Origin: Aporrectodea caliginosa | Lineage: Eukaryota; Annelida; Clitellata; Crassiclitellata; Lumbricidae | DNA length: 64,000 bases | Direction of reading: 5' to 3' | Assembly (NCBI GenBank): GCA_020284085.1 | Contig: JACEVL010000149.1 | Span: 926,792 to 990,791, forward strand | Shown here: positions 38,201 through 46,888 of the stretch, one piece after another | Position numbering within the stretch: the stretch's first letter is position 1 | Layout of the letters: each line of letters starts with the position of its first letter | Program-made: the position numbers and the translations under genes | The notes under the pieces: generated by a model | The model's input: only the letters and a program-made list of their open reading frames with translations | The model's database searches: none | What the model was told of the DNA's origin: nothing

Positions 38201-41200
38201 GGCCCCCACACTTGAGGGGCCCCCACAAATGCCAAAGAATTTTTTCAATATTTGAGAATTATTATTGTTATTTGTTATGTCTAACAGTAAAAATGAGCAA
38301 AAAACTCGGAATAAATTATTAGAAACTGCTCATTTTAATACACACAAAAACGACTTTTGCACATGTGTGGGCCCTATTAAAGTTTCTGTTATCAGGCGGG
38401 TTCATCTCAAAATTAGCCGAAAACGAAATGATTCAGTTTGCTGACCTAGCAAAGTCATTTGCTCATGAACAGACAAATGAAAATCCTTTACTGGTTAATC
38501 ACAAAAAGGACTCAATGACACCTTTCCAAATGTTGAGACAGCACTGTGAAGATAGGCCTATCTTGTTCTGATGGAGACAAACTGCAGCAGAGAACGTTCT
38601 TTTACAAAACTCAAATTGATTAAAAACAGACCGAGAGCGTCAATGTCAAGACAGACTCGTTAGTTTGATATTGTTGAGCATCGAAAGTGACATACAATAG
38701 CCTACAGTACCATACTTAAAAATTATTCAGAAGTGCACATTGAAGTCGGGCAACCATTAAGAGCCGTAGGTAGACTGGAAGAGGCAAGTTTTCAGTTTAG
38801 AGCGAACATGAGGAGGTAGAGAGTATCAGATGGGAAGGGACTGACAACTGCGACAAGACGTGTACCAGAAACAACATAGGCCTACTTTCCAGCAGATGCT
38901 GATCGAAGAGAGGAGCGGCCTTTAACATAGTTGCAAGGTGTGACCAACAGACCATGGAAGATAAGTAGGAAGGCAGATGATCTGCGCGTGCTCTGTACAT
39001 GAGGAGTGCCAGCATGAAGCGGACACACTCACAGACAGGAAGCCAGTGCAGAGAACGAAGAGCAGGTGTGATATGGACTCGGTAAGAGAGTCCAAGACAC
39101 AGTCAAATCAATCAATCAATCAATCAAAAGTTTTATTGCCACCGTTTCAAAATATTAAGCATACAATTTTCCGCTCTGATTAGAAACGCACAATAGGAGG
39201 CCCAGAAGGGACCAAAGTCCCGCTAACTAGGGACACCTAGATGAGTGTTACATTTAACAAAACAAAGCCAATGAACATCAAGAATTAACAGTAAACCACA
39301 GAAAGTACAATTGTCATGAGCAGCATAACATGTCACTTTTTTTGTCTTAACTAGATAAAACATATTTCTACTCGCAAGGTACACGTGAACTACAGTCATT
39401 AATTAATTAGCATTTTCTTAAACATGTGTAAGTTTCGTGCATCGCGAATGACCTTGGTGCTTGATGCGTTATTTTGGTTAGAGGAAGCAGTGTGCATTCA
39501 GGGAGACCATAGAGTAAAGAGTTGCAGTAGTCAAGTCGCGTCAGAATAAGGCAGTGTATCTATCGATCAGTGTTTTCAGTTAATATGCTGTGTCAAGAGT
39601 TGAGCGAAGCTTGCGGATCCTTTTGAACGTGAGCTACATTTTGACGACATAGCCAAAAGGCTCGCAACGTATATGGGCCTATGTGTGTACATTCCATGAC
39701 AATTTTAGCGATATTGATTGTCATTGTCAATTCATAATTTTTTTTGTTGCTCTTAACTGTTAGTTTTGCTACAAAATGTAAACTGCGAACACTGTGTCCA
39801 ATCAGTCAAGACTATAATTATTGTTAGCCTAAGCCTACTAGGTCTGTTTTTATGTTCTGTATTGTGGTAAGTCTGCAGTTGTAATATTCTTTTACCACGA
39901 CTCCCCCCACGAGTCACTCTAATATTGATAAACCGTAAGAGATGTATACTTTGAGTTAAAGTCTTTAACACCAGATTGGATAATTAGAAACCCTACTGAT
40001 ATTATACAAAAAGAATGAAGGCACGAATTATAATAATATAATTTTATATAAGAATATTGATTTGTTGAATATAGCATGTTTTATGTGTCCTTTTATTGCG
40101 ATTTTATAGGGCTGGGCCTCCACAGTCTTACTGAACAGGGCCACCACATTTGCTAATCCGGCCCTGCTCCCCCTACATTCAGAATTAATTGGTGACTAAT
40201 TAAGAAGGGAATCCTTCGAATGAGCGATAGACGATCTTTCCAACTTTTCGCATTTAAATGTGGAATAAAAATGCAGCCACGAATCGCTTGGCCTTATACT
40301 TCGCAGCTAACAAACAAATTAAAGAAATTAAAATTACCATTTTCATTACGCTTGACTTAATCGGCTGTTGTAGGGTGACGCCCTAATTACGACATGCTTT
40401 GACCAGACTCTTGATCGAACAGAGATTACATTGGTGAGTATACGCCTAGCCTATAGGCCTACTATAATAATTAGGCCTATAGAGGCTAGTCCTGGCTGCC
40501 TCCAACGCTGCAGGCCCTTGATCGTCTCTAGCATTTTCCTTTAAAGTTACTGAACTCACATTTACAGAAAAAGAACAGCAAATAAACTAACTAGTATATA
40601 TATATAAGTTATAGGTGTTAATGTATTTGCAAATTTAATTATTTTAGCCTATGTGTTTTCTCGGGCGCACAATATTGTCTTAAGGTTCGTCTTCAGGTGG
40701 AATTTGTTCGGTAACTCCTTTAAATGTGTTCAGACTCCTAATGCCATGGACTTGGAGTTTCCGAGTTATTTATTCGAGTTTGGTGTAAAATTTTGAGTTC
40801 TCATAAGGTATTATCTGCCCGTGATTGACGCCCTTTATACTTTGAAGAGTCCTTTTTAGTAAAGTATTATAGGTTACAGATGAACTGTCGCGTATCGATT
40901 CTATGCTGTTGAAATGCGAGTGACTTTGCAATAGCTTTGCTGTGGTCGGTCCATCTTTCTGGAATAGGTTGCCCTAGCAACCTACGCAATGAGCTTCTCG
41001 GTCTTTCCTTGCCCTTTTCCGCAGGCGTTTGAAAACCATTCTTTTCGATCGTGGTTTGGTGTTGTCAGGTCGGGATCGAGCGTCTCTGAGGAGTATTTCT
41101 TGAAGTGGCGCTATATAAATTTACGATTACGATTACGATTAGGCCTACGAGCGTCGCCCTCCTAGGCCTACCAGAATTAGGGTTTCCATCATCAATCGAA

Positions 41201-43179
41201 TGACTTTCCGTTGCAGAACGACCTGTTGGAATAGGCGTAGCTACATGGAGGCACGAGGAGGCAGTGGCATCCTCTTGCTTTTTCATATACTGTAACTTCG
41301 ATTGACTAATGACCTCAATGACCAGGATTTTGCCAATGGTCTGCGAAGTTGCCTCCTCTTGAATTTAAGTCTCGCTACGTACGTGCCTTCCTGTTGGCTC
41401 GAGGTTTGTCAAAATAGGCCTATACGAAATTATTTTAACCTTGCACTGAAATAGCAAGCAGCTGCCGTCTCTGCAGTGAGTTGCTTTTGAAGAAGCGCTA
41501 TATCACGTGTGATTGCAGAGAGTTGGATACTGAAGCTGACGAAAGTGAACAGGTCATGAGGTTTCTGGTTTTAGGGCGGATTTTCGATATCGGACGAGAT
41601 GTGCGTCAACTACGTCCACTATTATCCAGCCATGGACCTCGAAGTCTGCAAGAGCTCAGTTACAACCAACTCACTCTATCGATTCTTCCAATTCCTTCAC
41701 GAGTGAGTCACAGTGTAACACTAGACAAGAACGTAAGTAAGTATTTAATAGCATAATAGCGCGTGTAGGCTATTCATTGATCACTTGTTGCGATTAATTT
41801 TCACTCGGCAGCATGAGACTGGCGGCAAAGTTGTCCCGAACGAGGCTGCGTTATAATAGAGGTTCTGAAATGGTGGTTAATAATAATTAAGCAGTTATAG
41901 CTATAGCTTATCCGTCTTGTTCCCTTTAATGCAGCCAAACATTGCCTACAAATCAAGTCAACTCCAATTAGCAGGTCGTTGCTTTTCGCATCATTCCGTT
42001 ATTTCAACGACGTGTCAGGTAAGATAAGCTTAACGTCAACGACCCTATAGTAGCTGCTAGCAGCCATATATATGGTGGTTAGACACTGCATACCAACTTT
42101 TCACTCTGTCTGACAGCCATAGATAGGGGGAAGATTGGACTGTTCTTTTATTTATGCTATGGTAACAGGGCGATACGTCGTTTGATAATTATTTGAAGTT
42201 ATGCCACTTAGGCTGTTCAAAGGCTACGAATACCAGGCCACGTGGCAAAGCAATAGCTAGGCCTATTGTTTACGGTGAAACGTCTTGAAGCAATTGAATT
42301 GGTCTTTTAATTAGAAGCAGTAAACAATATTCGCCAAGATCTCCATCTCATCAAATCTTTTAGAGCTATCCAATGACAGGTGGTATTCTTTTGATTGCAG
42401 GTACCAAGACGAAGCCACTTCGCCAGCGTACGGCATTGGAGACAATTACAAATCGATCAGATGGACCCCGATGAACATTGATTTGCTAAGAACCTACTAC
42501 GACGTAGCGCCACTCTCAATGCAGTGCAACATGTCCAACGGACATAAGTTTCCGGTACGTAGTATGACTCCCTCCCTACCTCCCTCTCTCCCTCCCCCCT
42601 CTCTCTGTCTGTCTGTCTGTCTGTTTCTGTCTCTCTCTTTGTCTGTCTGTCTCTGTCCTTCTGTCTGTCTGTCTCTCTGTCTGTTTCTGTCTCTCTCTTT
42701 GTCTGTCTGTCTGTCTGTCTCTGTCCTTCTGTCTGTCTGTCTTATATATAGACTATATCTTCTCTCCTTCTGAGGAATCAAATCCCGGACTCTGGTCTGA
42801 CAGATATACGACCAGGCAAGCAAATCAATATAGACATCTTCTTACAGGAACTCAATATTCTGACATCATGATCGAGATCAATCAGTGAGTAATTAATTGT
42901 GGGGCGCGGTGGTGTAGGGGTATGTTCGGTGCCTTGCAGCCGGAGGGCTGCAGGTTCGAATCCACCTCAATTGCTCTGCAATATAATTGCTTCTGCGCCG
43001 CCGAGTCGTGTGCACTTCTGAGCTTGGGGCAACCTTAGTAAGAATGACGATATCAAAGATCAGTTGTATTGCATTGCACTGTAATTGTGTCTGTTTGGCA
43101 GGGATTCAACTGGGAAAACACTCGCATTCCGACCATACTGGCCCCAATGCCTCCGAAAGAACGGCCCTGCTTGGAATAA
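19031..43179 (+). CDS. Dopamine/tyramine beta-hydroxylase-family copper monooxygenase, 12 coding exons
   Basis: Hydroxylates the beta carbon of dopamine (to noradrenaline) or tyramine (to octopamine) in secretory vesicles, using copper, ascorbate and O2. I read exons 19031-19573, 24908-25081, 28829-29002, 31660-31743, 34207-34389, 35377-35479, 36702-36868, 37369-37551, 40374-40433, 41575-41702, 42401-42554 and 43102-43179, all GT-AG and all in phase. They give 676 residues. Order: signal peptide (about 1-27), low-complexity stretch, DOMON domain (about 110-240), then the two copper domains. First copper site: H339, H340 (VHHLEVFHC) and H412 (LEVHYNNP). Second: H491 and H493 (QLHTHLTG) and M566 (SDEMCVNYVHYYP). 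All are present, so the enzyme looks active. The protein is longer than the vertebrate enzyme of about 617 residues, mainly at the N-terminus. Sequence alone does not separate dopamine from tyramine as substrate. Introns are full of repeats; the longest is 5.3 kb. Confidence 0.93.
19563..19655 (+). repeat. Five 19-bp tandem copies of the exon 1 splice donor
   Basis: The unit AAAGGTTCCAGGTAAGAAC spans the last codons of exon 1 and its donor. Donor-like sites fall at 19574 (GTAAGC), 19593 (GCAAGA), 19612 (GTAAGA), 19631 (GTAAGA) and 19650 (GTGATG). Only the first keeps the reading frame into exon 2. The next shifts frame, and later ones include a stop at 19613-19615. Confidence 0.85.
19926..20225. 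repeat. (CAT)n microsatellite in intron 1
   Basis: Interrupted at first, then almost pure ATC/CAT units at 20085-20225. The poly-His, poly-Met and poly-Asp frames are artefacts. Confidence 0.95.
20600..20955 (+). pseudogene. LINE reverse-transcriptase C-terminal fragment
   Basis: Frame 20636-20944 reads KRLKWLGHVMRM, then GRQQKTWMDNIREDLERM. This pattern of the C-terminal region of endonuclease-bearing non-LTR reverse transcriptases is shared with the minus-strand fragment at 62545-62890. Only the 3' end is present, as in 5'-truncated LINE insertions. The frame ends at a natural stop. Confidence 0.8.
21225..21510. repeat. Three YY1-like motifs, two of them in GGCGGCC hairpins
   Basis: AAGATGGCGGC occurs at 21227, 21363 and 21498. 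In the first two copies TGGCGGCCA is followed after three or four bases by TGGCCGCCA, a perfect nine-base hairpin stem. AAGATGGCGGC matches the known YY1 consensus. The surrounding DNA is ATC-rich and belongs to hydroxylase intron 1. Confidence 0.7.
21655..21800. repeat. (ATC)n/(ATT)n microsatellite
   Basis: It leads into the LINE-tail motif ATTCGTTTATT at 21800. A second tail copy lies at 22110-22180 with (AATC)n. Both are in intron 1. Confidence 0.9.
22877..23790. repeat. CTC-rich and pyrimidine-rich tracts in intron 1
   Basis: (CTC)n at 22877-22917 and pyrimidine-rich sequence at 23545-23790 containing a second (CTC)n. A retroelement tail copy (GAATAAGCTGATC) lies at 23215-23290. The 100-aa frame at 23520 is repeat-driven. 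Confidence 0.85.
24258..24795. repeat. (TGTC/TGCC)n minisatellite-like repeat, 540 bp, intron 1
   Basis: Degenerate TGTCTGCC units. A segment of about 170 bp containing GTATACTTACTTGTCTG and CCTTGCCTGTGTGTC is duplicated (24380-24430 and 24560-24605). All three frames stay open; this is not coding. It ends about 110 bases before exon 2. Confidence 0.9.
25122..25374. mobile_element. hAT MITE with internal hairpin, 40 bases after exon 2
   Basis: Ends CAAGGCTGTAGCTAGG on the left and CAAGGCCGTAGCCAGG read inward from the right. TGAAAGGG (25114-25121) and TGAAAGGA (25375-25382) match at 7 of 8. Its centre (about 25211-25254) is a near-perfect 20-base stem around AACC. It begins 40 bases after the exon 2 donor. 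Confidence 0.87.
26053..26200. repeat. (ATT)n microsatellite, intron 2
   Basis: About 48 ATT units with one GTT interruption. The segment just before it (25962-26037) resembles 27152-27224, so the pair are probably ends of the same dispersed repeat. Confidence 0.95.
26227..26833. mobile_element. Non-autonomous hAT element rich in TTTTAGTT motifs
   Basis: Inverted ends TAGTGTTGTTTT...AAAACAACACTA. Flanks TTTCTCAG (26219-26226) and CTTCTCAG (26834-26841) match at 7 of 8. Inside, TTTTAGTTATTATTAG and TTTTCGTTA motifs repeat near both ends, with an inverted CGTTAACGAAAAC close to the right end. No coding region is present. Confidence 0.82.
27290..28790 (+). repeat. 31-bp minisatellite expanded inside a LINE 3' end
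   Basis: About 45 units of CTATTCTGGTTCCGGTCC plus TTTTCAAGCTATC fill 27345-28745. The left edge (27295-27360) reads DLSPAAFNYRLKTELFKRSYS, like the last residues of a CR1/L2-type reverse transcriptase. The right edge has ACTGGCGCTACATGAATTA, like a LINE 3' tail. The unit appears to be an amplified piece of that LINE. Because 31 is not a multiple of three, the 492-aa frame cycles through all three readings of one unit and is not a protein. Confidence 0.88.
29209..30789 (-). mobile_element. Non-autonomous Helitron, copy 2, interrupted by a LINE
   Basis: Same ends as the copy at 10636-11396, in inverse orientation. On the minus strand it starts A|TCTAATATTATAAG (30789) and finishes with the CCCGG...CCGGG hairpin and CTAG|T (29209). 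Compared with copy 1 it has about 820 extra bases, which are the LINE fragment at 29370-30195. It lies in hydroxylase intron 3. Confidence 0.85.
29370..30195 (-). pseudogene. CR1-like LINE reverse-transcriptase fragment, frameshifted
   Basis: Two minus-strand frames (29957-30145 and 29460-29954) form one reading: GKRNSEF, EERDLGVI, then LVRPQLEYCIQVWSPY, RATKMIWG, RRRSRGDLIEAYKI and DLWNSLDD. This order is typical of the thumb and C-terminal region of CR1/Jockey-type reverse transcriptases. They are split by a probable one-base loss in an A run near 29970. The 5' part is missing, as expected of 5'-truncated insertion, and the 3' UTR (29370-29459) has GTGGTTCTAACACAG. Confidence 0.88.
31785..34140. 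repeat. 2.4-kb GATA-like satellite with higher-order units, intron 4
   Basis: Built from GATGAATTACTAGATGAATA, ATAGATGGATAGATATA and GACGAATGGATGAAT blocks, in composite units of roughly 85 to 105 bases whose length varies by loss of single sub-blocks. It ends only about 65 bases before exon 5. No coding content is present. Confidence 0.92.
34409..34655. mobile_element. hAT MITE, 247 bp, just after exon 5
   Basis: Ends CAGTGCTTTTTTTATTCCGG and, read inward from the right, CAGTGCTTTTCTAAGCCGG. Flanks CGTTTCAG and CCCTTCAG agree at 6 of 8. It starts 20 bases after the exon 5 donor. Confidence 0.72.
35033..35290. repeat. GGAA-rich purine tract, intron 5
   Basis: Degenerate GGAA/GGGA units. It is not coding. 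Confidence 0.9.
35668..35815 (+). repeat. Left arm of an inverted repeat flanking exons 7 and 8
   Basis: About 150 bases here, including ATTTCTTTAATT, TTATTCCACATTTAAATGCG and AAAGATCGTCTATC, recur in inverse orientation at 40185-40355. By eye most bases match, with one gap of about a dozen bases. Confidence 0.8.
35963..36425 (-). pseudogene. LINE 3'-terminal fragment with hexamer tail
   Basis: On the minus strand the frame reads VPPLWNKLPPVLRQ, then FHSKLKTLLFHKSYP, the usual end of CR1/L2-type reverse transcriptases. A 3' UTR follows with CCCCTGCCTATCGATTC, GCGCCTGTGAATAAGCTGG and a (TTACGA)n tail at 35961-35985. This ties the dispersed GAATAAGCTGG repeats to a LINE. A plus-strand tail copy abuts it at 36418-36496. 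Confidence 0.8.
37010..37200 (-). pseudogene. LINE 3'-terminal fragment with TATG microsatellite tail
   Basis: The minus strand encodes VWNGLPLELR-like sequence, then GGCTGAAAACTGTTC (the usual RLKT region), and ends GCTATATAAATACTTG next to a (TATG)n run at 36950-37000. A related piece lies at 60715-60830. Located in hydroxylase intron 7. Confidence 0.65.
37939..38146. mobile_element. Palindromic MITE, about 0.2 kb
   Basis: The left arm CCTTGATCCCTAGGCACC, then CTTTGATCCCTCAGTCATTT, is matched by the inverse of 38100-38146 with few mismatches, giving arms of about 45 bases. I could not define a target duplication, so the exact ends are uncertain. Confidence 0.6.
38158..40166. mobile_element. 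2.0-kb hAT element carrying older LINE debris
   Basis: Ends CAGAGGCGGATTAAGGCATG on the left and CAGGGCCGGATTAGCAAATG read inward from the right. Flanks TCTCCCCT and CTCCCCCT suggest an imperfect duplication. Inside are LINE pieces (38770-39085 and 39107-39190) but no recognisable transposase. Confidence 0.65.
38770..39085 (-). pseudogene. LINE reverse-transcriptase fragment
   Basis: The minus strand reads through LHWLPV- and ADHLPSYLSSM-like segments, typical of the region after the palm of CR1/L2-like reverse transcriptases. It is short and frame-broken. Confidence 0.55.
40185..40355 (-). repeat. Right arm of the inverted repeat flanking exons 7 and 8
   Basis: Reverse-complement match of 35668-35815 (shared TTATTCCACATTTAAATGCG). 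It ends about 20 bases before exon 9, leaving little room for the polypyrimidine tract. Confidence 0.8.
40930..41150 (+). pseudogene. LINE 3'-terminal fragment with (ATTACG)n tail
   Basis: The plus strand encodes AVVGPSFWNRLP and RRRLKTILFDRGL, then GGCGCTATATAAATTTACG and a hexamer tail. It is 5'-truncated and lies in hydroxylase intron 9. Confidence 0.75.
41230..41389. mobile_element. hAT MITE, 160 bp, perfect TSD
   Basis: CCTGTTGG at 41222-41229 and 41390-41397 flank ends AATAGGCGTAGCTACATGG and AAGGCACGTACGTAGCGAG (read inward). The subterminal GAGGAGGCA motif and TAGGCGTAGC end match the right end of the OTU-hAT element (55327-60404), so it may be mobilised by that transposase. A lone end of the same type lies at about 19762. 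Confidence 0.82.
42566..42745. repeat. CT/GTCT microsatellite, just after exon 11 donor
   Basis: Starts about a dozen bases after the donor. It contains two copies of a block TTTCTGTCTCTCTCTTTG. It is not coding. Confidence 0.9.
42901..42970 (+). mobile_element. SINE family A, tRNA-like head only
   Basis: GGGGCGCGGTGGTGTAGGGG through GGTTCGAATCCACCTCAA, then unrelated sequence. It could look like a tRNA gene in a scan, but there is no acceptor-stem pairing and the sequence continues as in the SINE. Lies in the last hydroxylase intron. Confidence 0.8.
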
Positions 43180-44318
43180 AACTTCAGTTCTCACAACCAT
43201 CGCCAGCTGCATCAGAATACGCCGATACTGTTCAATTCCTATACGCCATTAATCTGAAGAAATGCAAACTGTTGTCAACTCAACAGTGTTGTCGATCTAT
43301 TCTTAACAATCGAGACCCAAACCGTCTTCGTCTTACAGTTCTCCATCGAACGATGAAGATGCTGGATTTTGCGACACATTTCTGTCCTAATTAGGCTAAA
43401 CAGCCAACAGAGAAGACGACAACGATAAACTGGCAATGATAATAATATTATGAGCAATGTTGTGGCATTGGCAGCTGGTTTAACTATAGCTGGATATTGT
43501 CTTAGCTTAATTCTGCAAGAATTATCCTGCCGATACTGTTCAAGTCCACGAGCTTTAGATAGGACCCATTAGGCCCTATGGGTTCTATAATTTTATGGGT
43601 CAGATATGGGAATATGGTTCTGTATTATAAGCTCCATACGTGCTTCCTACCATGGCAGGCTATAGCCTATAGCTTATAAATAACACTGGCCTCAATGCAC
43701 ATCACGCAATTATTTGATGTTGATGATTTAACTTTATACATTCCTTCCTGAAAAAAAACCTGTCGTGTATTAGATACTCTAACTGCAATCAGAAATGTGC
43801 ATATAGCCTAGTACTTAAATCTTTGAGTGAAACTAACGGAGGCGCTCTATAATGTTATATGAATGGACTTCATAAGACTTTAGGTCTATACTTACCGGTA
43901 GTTATAAGCTGATACTAAGCGTGCAATGCATTGAATCTGGCAAGCGAGAACACCAACCTATAAGTGTCCATGGAAGCTGTGTAGTGAGTTTGAAAACAGG
44001 CGGCGTATGCGATCTGCCGTGACTTAAACAAGCAGCTTTAGACCTATTGGGATTTTAATAGAACAAATGGTTCGCATGCGAAGTCTTCTGACATTGGCTC
44101 ATCTCAGTCACCTCAATCTAGTATCTCGCGACTTTTTAGAATTCAGTTTCCATCTCCCTTGTCTGTATGTCTGTCTTTTTCTCCGTTCGTTCTCTCTTTT
44201 ACAGCGCACAAAACAGCGAAGTCTCGATCGGGAGCCAGCTTATTAACAGGCGCCAGTAAGCATATGATGATCCTCCGTTGCTAGCGACTTAAACAAATGT
44301 AGCCTATGTATGTATTTA
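43180..44318. other. 3' flank of the hydroxylase gene
   Basis: No further gene is seen. AATAAA overlaps the stop codon at 43175-43180; I see no clear signal further on, so the 3' UTR end is undefined. A retroelement tail copy lies at 44205-44255 (-). Confidence 0.5.
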
Positions 44319-44529
44319 TGAGCACTTGTTATAGCGCCCCTTCAAGATTTCTACTCAGAGGCGCTCCCGACTACAGCGCGGACACTGAATCGGAGTTTTA
44401 CGCCGAAGCGCATGAGCAATTGCGAGTGAAGGACTTGCCCAGGGTCCCTACGCGGCGGCTTGAGGTGGATTCGAACCCGCAACCCTCCGGCTGCAAGGCA
44501 CCAAACATACCCCATCACCACCGCGCCCC
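44319..44529 (-). mobile_element. SINE family A
   Basis: Full-length apart from the simple tail. Inverse of GGGGCGCGGTGGTGATGGGG...GCGCTATAACAAGTG. A middle fragment of the same SINE lies on the plus strand at 44630-44697 and a 3' end at 46304-46380 (-). Confidence 0.88.
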
Positions 44530-44883
44530 CAAGTATATATGAACTTTGCACTACCTGAACACAGAAAGATGCAAGTTCGCATATATTCACCAACAATGAC
44601 TCTAATAATCAGGTCATATACTACTTGGGTTGCAGGTTCGAATCCACCTCAAGCTGCCGCGTAGGGACTATAGGTACCCTGGGCAAGTCCTTCACAGTAG
44701 TACCCGTCTTTAAGTCAGCTGATAGGCTTCAATCAGTTAAGAACTAAAGATGAATTAGAGGAGGTCGCTATAGTCCCAGTTTCGGAAACAGAAATCGTCA
44801 AATATTTATGCTGATTGGATGATAATCGACATAATGGCCTCCCACTCTCCCAGAGCTTCAAGATCTGTTGGTTCGGTCCGTAA

Positions 44884-45862
44884 TAGGGAATGTAATCCCG
44901 GGAATCCCGGAACCTTTTCAAATCCCGGGATCCCGGATTGGCAAACATGGAATCCCGTATTTCCGGGATTACAAAAATCGGATTTTTTAATTAAAATTAC
45001 ATGATGCACAGTCTAATTCTTCCTTGGGCGATAGACGCTAATACGACAGATAATTAAGCAGAGGCCCTAGTAAGACTACAGAGTGCAGACGTACCCTTAA
45101 TTGCTGCCTTAATATCAGGGAGCTGCAGCGGTGCACCCTACTGCCATGCTGCTGCTAGGCTAGCCTGCTGCTGCCTGGGTTCCTCGCGCTGTGGTCGGTC
45201 AGTGCGGTGGTCATCTGGTATTCTCGACCTGATTTCGGGCCATGGTATCATCACTATCAACTATTAAGTAATCAACCCATCCCTGCTGCTGCCAAGTGTC
45301 ACTACCTAATGATCATTGCTCGAGCTCAATTCGCGGTCGAAGTAGACAAGGCGTATTGCATTAGCCTAGGCTACTGTTATTTGACCTACTACTATACTAC
45401 GTCTACGACGATGACAATCATATAGAATAGCGTTTAAAAACTAATTTAGTTAAATATATTTAATAGATTTCATGAATAATAAACGTCAGTTGAGGCGGAA
45501 CGTGCATTTTCGGCGGTAGGTGTTCTATGCTATAAGATAAGCTCAAGGCTAGGACATTCTACTATTGACACTTTTATGTTTCTTGCAATCATTTTATCGT
45601 AAATAACTCTTATAATACATGGACATTGAACTTTTAATTTTAAGTAATAAGTTAATAATACAAAGCCACACTGTTCTAAAAATCATTGTCTTTAATGCAC
45701 AACTGCGTTATAAAATTAAATATAGGGGCCTATAAGGCTCTATTTATTCTACAGTGAAGAAGAATTTTTCCTTGCAAACGTCAATCCCGGGATCCCGGGA
45801 TTGATTCATTTCTAATCCCGTAATCCCGGGATTGGCAAAATGCTCCGGGATTACATTCCCTA
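44884..45862 (+). mobile_element. hAT element keeping a transposase C-terminal remnant
   Basis: Perfect 8-bp duplication GTCCGTAA (44876-44883, 45863-45870). Ends TAGGGAATGTAATCCCGG and its inverse. ATCCCGGGAT motifs are repeated at both ends. At about 45495-45600 the plus strand reads ERAFSAVGVL, then SSRLGHSTIDTFMFL, which matches the hAT C-terminal dimerisation region. The rest of the transposase is gone, so this is an internally deleted derivative of an autonomous element. Confidence 0.9.
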
Positions 45863-46476
45863 GTCCGTAAGCTTCCAGTGTCCAGGCTCCTGACGGCAGA
45901 TAGAATGTATCTTCCGGTCTTGTAGAACCCATCTACACCTGGCAGTCAGACTGTCCAACTCACGTAGATAGGCCCTACTAAAGCACAAGCTTTATTGAGT
46001 AGACTCACATGCAGCCCTCCAGATCGTCTATGGTACTTTTGAAGAAATGATGGTCATTTTTATATAATATAACTTGAACATTAGAATGAGCTCATTAGGC
46101 ATCATCTGTTGTGAAAAGTGCATTGAAAATAATCACATCGCATAAACATATACTGTTCAACTTTACTCTGTTGACAGCAGATTTAAAATATTCTTGTTTT
46201 CAATACTTGAATCATCAAACCAATTATAGCACAGCTAATTTTCATTGTTAAACCAGTCTTCCTGGGATTGCATGATCTCGCAGACAAGTCGGATGCATAC
46301 GACAAGTATTGTATTGTATTGTATTGTATTTGAACACTTGTTATAGCGCCTCTACCAGATTGCCCATTCAGAGGCGCTCAAGTCTCGGCGGTAGGCATCC
46401 TTTCATGACTTATCCTCCCCTGGACTTGGCATTAAGATCTCGTTAACATTACAGGATTTCAGACCTTCATAATCAC

Positions 46477-46499
46477 TTTATTTCAGGAAAATTTTATTT
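46477..46499 (-). terminator. Candidate poly(A) signals of CK2 beta
   Basis: On the minus strand AATAAA occurs twice, at 46494-46499 and 46477-46482, about 390 to 410 bases after the stop codon. Confidence 0.5.
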
Positions 46500-46888
46500 G
46501 TAACAAAACAGCATGACACAAAACTTTGTCCCCTGTTAATTTATCACTCCACATGCCAAAATTTACTAATACCAAGCCTAAGCAATGTACTTCAAAGGAA
46601 CTGTCGACGTTGTGGCTAACTGCATCCTAAACTGTGAATACTGAAAAACGCTTCATTTCTTTCACGTCAAGTCAAATTCCTAAACCTGTCAATGGATTCA
46701 TTCTCAACCGCATTAGTTTGATGGTCCTAAACAAATGCAGGTTCATCTTCATCTCATCCCGATAAAAAGCTTAGATACAAAGTCCGCACAAACTGAGATA
46801 TTAGGTATACATTGTTTTGGTTGCAGACAGAGACTGACAACCATCAGCGTCGTAAGATCACTGGCAGCATGACGAGTGACAACGGTGC

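Noticed and set aside
42901..42970. Possible tRNA gene
   Set aside because: A and B boxes are present, but there is no acceptor-stem pairing, and the same head leads into a SINE body at three other places.
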